Virus record (IMG/VR): IMGVR_UViG_3300023179_000476
Location: 1-25,169 of that record
Length of the DNA: 25,169 bases
Strand: one strand, 5' to 3'
DNA from: a virus
The notes beneath the pieces were generated by a model. That model was given only the letters and a program-made list of their open reading frames with translations, made no database searches and was not told the origin of the DNA. This document shows, one piece after another, positions 7,734-13,231 of the stretch. The first letter of the stretch is position 1, and each line of letters starts with the position of its first letter. A program made the translations under genes and the position numbers.

Positions 7734-8842
7734 TGGCAAAAATATACGGCGCAACAAAATTAGATCCAGTTAATGCGCCAATTGGAATTGTCTCCGATGG
7801 CACTGCCGTCATCTTGCCCCAAGGCTTCACAATTCCGTCTGGCAAAGATGCTTCGGTTGGTCGTAATCTAACAGTTGGCGGATCTTTAACCGTAACAGGC
7901 ACTATTACACTTTCTGGCGCTGTTAATACAATATCCAATACTACTAATTTGAGTGTTTTGAATGTTTCCAGTGCGGCGACATTTAGTTCTACTGTGGCAA
8001 TTACCGGAAGTATTAATTCATCTGTTGTTCCAGACTCTAACGCTAGAGATTTTGGCAGTTCTTCAGTTAGATGGGGAACTGGGTATTTTTCAACTCTTAA
8101 TGCAACAACAGTTACAGCGGGTAGCATTTCATCATCGGGCGCTGTAACTGCCAACTCTTTAATTGTTAGTGGATCTGTTTCCTTTCCTTCAAGCATATCT
8201 CTTTCTGGAACTACAAGTTTATCGAGTTTATCAGTTAGTGGAACTGCGACTTTTAGTTCAAACGTTTCAATAACCGGATCTATAAACACAAGCGTTCTTC
8301 CGGCTGCAAATAATACATATAATATCGGAAGCTTGGCTTCTAGCTGGGGAACGGGTTATTTTTCAGCATTGAATATTAGTAGCACATTAGCTGTTCCCAA
8401 TATTACAGCATCCACCGCTATTACAAGTAAATCTTTAACTTTTTCAGATTCGAGCTATGCGTATAATGCTCAAAACACAGCTCTTACATTTTTTGGCCAA
8501 GGAACTTTTACAGGCAACTTAACAGGCTGCTCTTCTTCTCTGTCTGCCTCTTTTTCATATGTACGCGTCGGCTCTATGGTTGTTTTTTCTTCCAACGTTG
8601 CACTAGAAGGAACCAGCAACGCGACGACCATGACTTTGACCGGACTTCCTCTTTGGTTAAGGCCAACGGCAGCAGTAACTTTACCGCATATTGTAAAAGA
8701 CAATGGCGTTTTGACAGTTGGACGGGTTATCATTGGAACAGACGGAACAATGACATTTTCAAAAGATGCAAACGGAACCGCATTTACTGGTAGTGGAACA
8801 AAAGGCATTCCTGCATTGTCAGGCTGTTATACAATTCAATGA
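7733..8842 (+). CDS. tail fibre protein with shaft repeats
   Basis: 369 aa, rich in Ser, Thr, Ala, Gly and Val. The N-terminal 60 residues contain RNLTVGGSLTVTGTITLSG, a pattern common in phage fibre shafts. Two copies of a roughly 43-residue unit follow, 90 residues apart, each with the core ITGSIN(S/T)SV...SVRWGTGYFS or its variant SSWGTGYFSALN. This is the repeat seen in long tail fibres such as those of T-even-like and other myoviruses. The last 110 residues (from about FTGNLTGCSSS) look like a separate globular tip with a PLWLRP motif, ending SGCYTIQ. No intramolecular chaperone or collar domain is seen. Probably a trimeric shaft-and-tip fibre; the receptor is unknown. Confidence 0.8.
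   Translation: MAKIYGATKLDPVNAPIGIVSDGTAVILPQGFTIPSGKDASVGRNLTVGGSLTVTGTITLSGAVNTISNTTNLSVLNVSSAATFSSTVAITGSINSSVVPDSNARDFGSSSVRWGTGYFSTLNATTVTAGSISSSGAVTANSLIVSGSVSFPSSISLSGTTSLSSLSVSGTATFSSNVSITGSINTSVLPAANNTYNIGSLASSWGTGYFSALNISSTLAVPNITASTAITSKSLTFSDSSYAYNAQNTALTFFGQGTFTGNLTGCSSSLSASFSYVRVGSMVVFSSNVALEGTSNATTMTLTGLPLWLRPTAAVTLPHIVKDNGVLTVGRVIIGTDGTMTFSKDANGTAFTGSGTKGIPALSGCYTIQ
7973..8374 (+). repeat. two-copy fibre shaft repeat
   Basis: Two related coding units lie at 7973-8101 and 8243-8374. Both read A-T-F-S-S...I-T-G-S-I-N...W-G-T-G-Y-F-S-x-L-N in protein. DNA identity is partial, so this is an old protein-level repeat rather than a recent duplication. Confidence 0.75.
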
Positions 8843-8860
8843 TGCTGTAGATTTATGTAA

Positions 8861-8866
8861 TATAAT
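8861..8866 (+). promoter_or_regulatory. possible -10 element
   Basis: A perfect TATAAT lies in the 49-base gap between the fibre gene and the first tube-like gene, 26 bases before its start codon. No good TTGACA-like -35 lies at the right distance, so this is weak unless an activator or a phage sigma factor is used. In AT-rich DNA a chance match is possible. Confidence 0.25.
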
Positions 8867-8891
8867 GTATTAGAACTTATTAGGAGCTGTC

Positions 8892-9425
8892 ATGGCTGGA
8901 CAAATTCCATCGTTTTTAACAGGCGCAAACCTTGTTATTCGAATTGGTGATATTCGAGTAGCATTTGCACAAAGCCTTTCATTCCAAAGAAACGTAGCCC
9001 ATACAGCAGTAATGGGTGTTGGTGCATACGATGTACTAGCTTTAGAGCCTACCAGCTTTGCCGCTAGTGGCTCTATGCAGATTTTGCGTTGGACCGATGA
9101 TATGCTGGAAAAACGTAAAAATGACAAAAACACGCTTCCTGACAATATGGCAGAGACAGCATCTAAGCCAGATCTTATAGGCAACTCTATTGTTAGCGAC
9201 ACCGCATTTAATCCTCAAAAACTTTTATTGTCAACAACTTTTGACATTGAAGTCTACGAGAAAAAAGCAGACGAAGGACAAGTAGAAGGAACTCTTCTAT
9301 TTGTTTTAAAAGATTGTCGCATTCAAAATTATAATTTTAACTTTGTTCCCGGTGAGCTTTTGGTAGAGAACGTTTCATTCCTTTGTCGAAGGATTGAAGA
9401 CCGAATCGCAAAAGCCATTGACTAA
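8892..9425 (+). CDS. tail tube-like structural protein A
   Basis: 177 aa. The N-terminal half (ANLVIRIGDIRVAFAQSLSF, then GVGAYDVLALEP and SGSMQILRW) and the C-terminal beta segments (LLLSTTFDIEVY, LFVLKDCRIQNYNFNFVPG) follow the pattern of phage tail-tube and tube-initiator proteins: a strand pair, a stacking motif at the -EP- turn, then an SG-S-x-x-x strand. It aligns without gaps over its first 53 residues with the next gene once that gene's frame is repaired. The start has AGGAG at a good distance. Possible roles are tail tube, tube initiator or tube terminator. The family assignment rests on pattern only; no member could be searched. Confidence 0.6.
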   Translation: MAGQIPSFLTGANLVIRIGDIRVAFAQSLSFQRNVAHTAVMGVGAYDVLALEPTSFAASGSMQILRWTDDMLEKRKNDKNTLPDNMAETASKPDLIGNSIVSDTAFNPQKLLLSTTFDIEVYEKKADEGQVEGTLLFVLKDCRIQNYNFNFVPGELLVENVSFLCRRIEDRIAKAID

Positions 9426-9441
9426 TTAAAGAGAGGATAAC

Positions 9442-10094
9442 ATGTCCAACAAACTTCCATTATTTCTTCTGCGCCTCTCTGTACAATTGAGGTTGACAGC
9501 GCCAAAATTGCGTATGCAGTTGGCCTAAGCCTAAATGTTGGTATTAGTCTTCAAGAGATTCGTGTTCTTGGTCAATTTGAACTAGAATCAATTGAACCAA
9601 TGGCTATGATGCCTGTTACTGGTTCTTTTCAAGTTATTCGCCTTCTTACCGAGGCAGTCCGTAAAGAAAATGTGAGTGCGGCCACCAAAATGCCAAATTC
9701 TCTAGTTAGAACGAAAGAAGAGGTCGGTGACCTAAAAGGTCTTGCCAAAGATGCCGTTATTGCTAATTCTACAACTTCCGAACAAGGCACTGGTGCATTA
9801 ACTGGCAGTTCAGAGCTTGCTAAGCATCTTGATCCTCGTACCATTCTTTTGTCTAAATCGTTTGACATTACTATCAAAATGAAAGTTCCATCTGTTAAGA
9901 AAGATAAGGATTGGGTTCAAGGGGACGAAACAGTGTTTATGGAAATTAAAGATTGCCGACTTTCTGGCGCTAGCGCTAGTATCTCGCCTGGGGCTCTGCT
10001 CACAGAATCGGTAGAATTCCAAGGACTTATCGCTATTCGTAAAAAAGCTGGTAAACCTGTTGAAGCTTCTAGTGTTAAGGTTAATGATCTTTAA
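9442..10094 (+). CDS. tail tube-like structural protein B, frameshifted
   Basis: Paralog of the protein at 8892-9425. A start with an AGAGGATAAC site lies at 9442 and gives MSNKLP, matching MAGQIP of the paralog, but this frame stops at 9526. The rest of the protein is open in the frame one base earlier, where CTIEVDSAKIAYAVGLSLNV onward matches the paralog. From the shared Pro to the shared Glu-Pro both proteins have exactly 47 residues if a single base is restored near 9460-9465 (a T-rich stretch, CCATTATTTCTT). The later frame has no ATG until 9600, which would drop the conserved N-terminal strands. The repaired protein is 217 aa. A missing base in the assembly, a real mutation or a programmed -1 shift are all possible; no classical slippery heptamer is present. 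Confidence 0.7.
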
Positions 10095-10804
10095 TCTTTC
10101 CGCAGCGCCTTTTTAGCTTTCTCGAAGTCTCGTTCGTATAGATGTAAACTACCGGCATTACAAATAATAGTGCCGGTTTTTACGTTTAATTGATCTGCAA
10201 TTTTAGTTTGTAGATAGTGCATAAATTCAATGTCGTATGGCACACCCAAGAATATATCCCAACTGCGAAAATTAATAATACAAACTAGTTCGTCATTACG
10301 AATAATAAACTGATTATTAGCGCAACATGGCGTATCCTTATTCCCTTCCCAAAAATTTTTTGATTCGCCGTAATGCATAATTGCTTGGCGACTATCCCTG
10401 TCCTTTTTAAGAGTTTTTACCACAAATTCATAACCAGTAAGCCACTCCCCCCCACTGGTGGGGTACTTCTTGGCAAACAAGGTAAGGTATCCATAGTTGC
10501 TAGTAATAATTCCATTTTCGTCGGCAATTGTTTGCCAGAATTTGGCGGGTGCAGAATCTGCCCTAAGATTACCGCTTAGATACCAATCAAGTTCTTTTTT
10601 ACAGTAATTATCGTAGATTGGTTGGCGTTCTGGTAGGCCAGTCTTTGTCCAATCCAGTTTTATCCCAAGATTAGGATTAATGACAAACTGTTTACCGACA
10701 AGTTCGTGTATCTTTTGGCCCCGTGGCGCAGAAACATATTGTGGTCGGCTATAAAGTTCTTCCAAAAGATTAAAATATACGTCATGAAAATCAGCGTAAA
10801 TCAT
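10091..10804 (-). CDS. thymidylate synthase-family protein, probable dCMP hydroxymethylase
   Basis: 237 aa. It has the thymidylate synthase catalytic layout: nucleophile Cys160 (TPCCANNQF), Arg180-Ser181 and Asp183 (FRSWDIFLGVPYDI), then His221 and Tyr223 (HLY). Spacings from the Cys (20, 21, 23, 31, 61, 63) equal those of E. coli ThyA from Cys146. At the position of ThyA Asn177, which selects dUMP, this protein has Asp191; T4 dCMP hydroxymethylase has Asp at that site, so dCMP is the likely substrate and 5-hydroxymethyl-dCMP a likely product. The residue after the nucleophile is Cys, not the usual His. The start at 10804 is preferred over 10825 because AGAGGA lies just upstream and 10825 falls inside a possible -10. 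The gene runs against the tail genes and shares stop bases with its neighbour. Confidence 0.8.
   Translation of the reverse strand: MIYADFHDVYFNLLEELYSRPQYVSAPRGQKIHELVGKQFVINPNLGIKLDWTKTGLPERQPIYDNYCKKELDWYLSGNLRADSAPAKFWQTIADENGIITSNYGYLTLFAKKYPTSGGEWLTGYEFVVKTLKKDRDSRQAIMHYGESKNFWEGNKDTPCCANNQFIIRNDELVCIINFRSWDIFLGVPYDIEFMHYLQTKIADQLNVKTGTIICNAGSLHLYERDFEKAKKALRKD
10450..10463. repeat. GC-rich hairpin inside the dCMP hydroxymethylase-like gene
   Basis: CCCCAC and GTGGGG flank a two-base centre, extended on one side by a run of seven C from 10447. It encodes part of a Pro-Thr-Ser-Gly-Gly loop between two conserved regions. It stands out from the AT-rich surroundings and resembles the palindrome at 18744-18759 in make-up. 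Confidence 0.55.
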
Positions 10805-10823
10805 GTATTTTCCTCTTTGATAC

Positions 10824-10852
10824 ATGGTACGATTTTATTAATACGGAGACAA
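10824..10852 (-). promoter_or_regulatory. candidate promoter for the minus-strand hydroxymethylase-like gene
   Basis: On the minus strand TTGTCT and TACCAT are separated by exactly 17 bases (each 4 of 6 to consensus). A transcript would begin near 10817 and carry the AGAGGA ribosome site right before the start at 10804. This would allow the gene to be expressed apart from the surrounding plus-strand tail genes. Confidence 0.35.
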
Positions 10853-10859
10853 TATATAT

Positions 10860-11483
10860 ATGGGCATCTTTCAAGAAAATCAATTTAAAAATGCTTTGCT
10901 TGGGGATCTTGACGTTGCAAATGAACGCAGAAAAGCCGAGACTAATGCTCTTCTTGATGGTAAACCATCTCCTAATTTTCCTAATTACGGCTCTGGTGCC
11001 AGAGCAAAACTTTTGGTTAATGGAAAAACGATTGGTGCTGCATTAGATGTAAGTTATTCTGTTACAGCTAGTGTAACAGAAATAAGAACAATTGATCAAT
11101 ATTTACCGTGGGAGATTGTTCCAGGACAAATGTCTATAAAAGCTAACTTAAGAAGAATTGTTGACCCAAATAGATCTTTAGGATCAGATTCTTTATACTC
11201 GACAATTCAGTCTTATTTGCATCAACCTTACGTATCTATTGAGATTAGAGATAAATTAGGTAATTTGCAATTTTATGCAAAAGGCATGTTTACAGATATC
11301 CAAGCAAATATTCAAGCTGGGCAAATGTCAGTGGAAGGTGCGTCCTTTGTTGGATATTATTGGCGAGAAAACGTTAAACAAGATTATTCTCCGGAAGACG
11401 CTGCTGACAGCGTTGATAGTTTAATCAAAAAGAAATTTACACAGAATTCTTTAGTAAAAAAAGTTTCTTCAATATTTAAGTGA
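10860..11483 (+). CDS. tail tube-like or baseplate tube protein C
   Basis: 207 aa. After about 45 variable residues it has a tube-type core: ARAKLLVNGKTIGAALDVSY, VTEIRTIDQYLPWEIVPGQM, SIKANLRRIVDP, PYVSIEIRDKLGNLQFYAKG and IQAGQMSVEGASFVGYYW. This strand order, with a turn at the E-(L/I)-V-P-G motif followed by an S-(V/I)-x-(G/A) strand, is typical of phage tail tube and tube-initiator proteins. It is only distantly similar to the two tube-like proteins upstream. The C-terminal 40 residues are a charged tail. A GGAG lies about 11 bases before the start. It leads the block of genes that runs through tape measure and spike. Probably the baseplate-proximal tube piece or the tube itself. Confidence 0.6.
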   Translation: MGIFQENQFKNALLGDLDVANERRKAETNALLDGKPSPNFPNYGSGARAKLLVNGKTIGAALDVSYSVTASVTEIRTIDQYLPWEIVPGQMSIKANLRRIVDPNRSLGSDSLYSTIQSYLHQPYVSIEIRDKLGNLQFYAKGMFTDIQANIQAGQMSVEGASFVGYYWRENVKQDYSPEDAADSVDSLIKKKFTQNSLVKKVSSIFK

Positions 11484-11490
11484 GATTTAT

Positions 11491-12498
11491 ATGGCAAACG
11501 CTTTTGAAGGAGAGGGCGGTGGTGCCCTTGGGTTTACTGGATTTAATAGTTATTTGTTCTATAGTATAGATCCTTCTAATTGGTATAAAACATATCCATT
11601 TGTATTTGAAGTTAGAAAAAATCGTGAATTACAATGTCGGTTTTTCCTACCCATTCCGCCACAAAACTATACTATTCAAGATATGTCAACTGCAGAGGCT
11701 CATGCCACAATTGGTGGGGTTGTTGAAGAAATTAACAAACCTGTTTTTAGTATGATAACTTTAGTAGGTACTACTGGTTTATCAATTAATAGTCCATTTT
11801 TGGGAAATGGGGTTGAACAAGATTTAACAATTAATCAAAGAAAAATGTTAGATGAAATTACAAGAACAAATACATTTGCGGGTAAAATCTTATCTCAATT
11901 GCGAAATAATGTATCAGATTTGATTTCTCTCTCTTTTACCGAGCAAGAAACTTCATTGCCATACCAAGATGCGCCAAGCTCTGTTAATACCCCTTCAAAA
12001 GGGGCGTTAACTCAATTGTTTAATCCGACATCAGGGGACACAGAAAATTGGCTTGAAAAAATGAATCCGTTCAAAAAAATTGATATTCCAAACACTGCAT
12101 TTACAAACGGATGGGCGTGGTCTCAGGCTTTGCGGCAATTTTTTTTAATTTATCAAAGAGAGAGATCTGAAGACTCAGCTCTGGAATTATATTTTTCTGA
12201 TTATAAATCAAATACAACTTACCGGTGTGTTCCAAGATCTGCACAGTTTCAACAAAATGCCAACACCCCATATTTAATTAATTATACAATTATTTTAAAA
12301 TGTTGGAATCTTTTAGATGCAAACGCAGAATTTGGTACTCAAAAAGATATCAATCGATTTGATACCGATCTTAAAGAAGTAAACACAGCTTCTATTACCG
12401 GAGTAGTGTCAAAGGTTGGAAAAATTGCTAATAACCTAAATAGGTTTCCTTCAGTTGCGGGCTCATTTTTAAGAAACTCAACTGGTTCATTTTTATGA
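11491..12498 (+). CDS. baseplate or tail structural protein
   Basis: 335 aa. Not firmly recognised. The N-terminal half includes YPFVFEVRKNRELQCRFFLP, IPPQNYTIQDM and IGGVVEEINKPVFSMITLVG, reminiscent of tail/baseplate proteins in which a strand reads lPv-P-x-x-y-x-I, as in the N-terminal part of XkdP-like proteins. The later part (TNGWAWSQALRQFFLIYQRE, then TYRCVPRSAQFQQNANTPYL, INYTIILKCWNLLD) looks like a folded alpha/beta domain. No LysM or enzyme motif is seen. It lies between a tube-like gene and the chaperone/tape-measure block and its stop overlaps the next start (ATGA), both consistent with a structural part of tube or baseplate. The structural role is likely; the precise one is unknown. 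Confidence 0.55.
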   Translation: MANAFEGEGGGALGFTGFNSYLFYSIDPSNWYKTYPFVFEVRKNRELQCRFFLPIPPQNYTIQDMSTAEAHATIGGVVEEINKPVFSMITLVGTTGLSINSPFLGNGVEQDLTINQRKMLDEITRTNTFAGKILSQLRNNVSDLISLSFTEQETSLPYQDAPSSVNTPSKGALTQLFNPTSGDTENWLEKMNPFKKIDIPNTAFTNGWAWSQALRQFFLIYQRERSEDSALELYFSDYKSNTTYRCVPRSAQFQQNANTPYLINYTIILKCWNLLDANAEFGTQKDINRFDTDLKEVNTASITGVVSKVGKIANNLNRFPSVAGSFLRNSTGSFL

Positions 12499-12875
12499 TT
12501 CACGATAGCGATCTAGTAATAGATAGCAATATAGAAAAAATAAGAAAAAAAGCTTCGGCGTTAAAATACGCCGAAATTTCTTCGTTTGAAGATTCTGTAA
12601 ATTTTGTCCGTTTTTGGCTGGCCGATTATTATAAAGTGCCCTCAAAATCTTCAATATTTGATGAATATACAGTTGAAGAACTATTTTTTGAATATTATTA
12701 TCTGACTACGCCTGAGAAAAAAGTTGATTCAGCATCCATAGTGCGCGAATCAGCTAAAGAATTAGCTAGTTTGTTTGAACAAGAGTTTTCCGACGAAGAA
12801 CAGGTCGCTATGGACAAAATGTTTGAAAATGATGTAAATTGGTCGTTAGATGAATTGGAAAAGAAAGGAAAATAA
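12495..12875 (+). CDS. small acidic protein in the tail-assembly chaperone position
   Basis: 126 aa, acidic, helical. The region FEDSVNFVRFWLADYYKVPS and then YTVEELFFEYYYL resembles a short motif in several phage tail proteins (aromatic segment, Lys-x-Pro, then T-x-E-E-L-x-x-E-(F/Y)), but I cannot name a family. It begins inside the stop of the previous gene and ends two bases before the next. In many phages two small genes just before the tape measure encode assembly chaperones, which fits here. I saw no classical -1 slippery site joining it to the next gene. Confidence 0.55.
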   Translation: MIHDSDLVIDSNIEKIRKKASALKYAEISSFEDSVNFVRFWLADYYKVPSKSSIFDEYTVEELFFEYYYLTTPEKKVDSASIVRESAKELASLFEQEFSDEEQVAMDKMFENDVNWSLDELEKKGK

Positions 12876-12877
12876 TT

Positions 12878-13219
12878 ATGCCAGTCGTAAACGGAAAAGC
12901 TGTGTTTGATGTAAACGTAAAAGGTGAATTCAGCGGGCAAGTTTACGGGGGAAGTTTTGTTTTGAAGCTTTTTCCCACTCTAAAAGACCGCCAACAAATT
13001 GCGGTAGAATTTAGTAGGCGCAATTTAGGAAACGATTCTGATTTTGAAACACAACAGATCACAAAAGCAATCTGTGAACTAACTACGTTGTGCGAAAAAT
13101 GTCCTGAGTGGTTTTCTAAAGAGAAAATCTGGGATTTAGTTGATTTAAATCCGATTGTTGCCATAAGGGAAGGTTTAGAAGCCGCTCAAAACGAGCATAT
13201 GGAAGCTTTAGATAAATAA
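12878..13219 (+). CDS. probable tail assembly chaperone
   Basis: 113 aa. The sequence begins with a beta-hairpin-like part (GKAVFDVNVKGEFSGQVYGG, SFVLKLFPTLKDR), followed by helices with a conserved pattern seen in phage tail-assembly chaperones: LG, then a run of helical residues, then a motif like CPEWFSKEKIWDLVDLNPI. It lies directly before the long probable tape-measure gene, the usual place of the chaperone that coats the tape measure during tail assembly. The ribosome site AAAGGAAAA overlaps the end of the previous gene. The role rests on position and general pattern, not on a named family hit. Confidence 0.6.
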   Translation: MPVVNGKAVFDVNVKGEFSGQVYGGSFVLKLFPTLKDRQQIAVEFSRRNLGNDSDFETQQITKAICELTTLCEKCPEWFSKEKIWDLVDLNPIVAIREGLEAAQNEHMEALDK

Positions 13220-13231
13220 AAGAGACTATGA

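Noticed and set aside
7657-8289. A 210-codon minus-strand open frame opposite the tail fibre gene
   Set aside because: It mirrors a Ser/Thr/Ala-rich fibre gene with clear shaft repeats; the antisense protein has no family pattern and no ribosome site context. It is a by-product of the fibre's composition.
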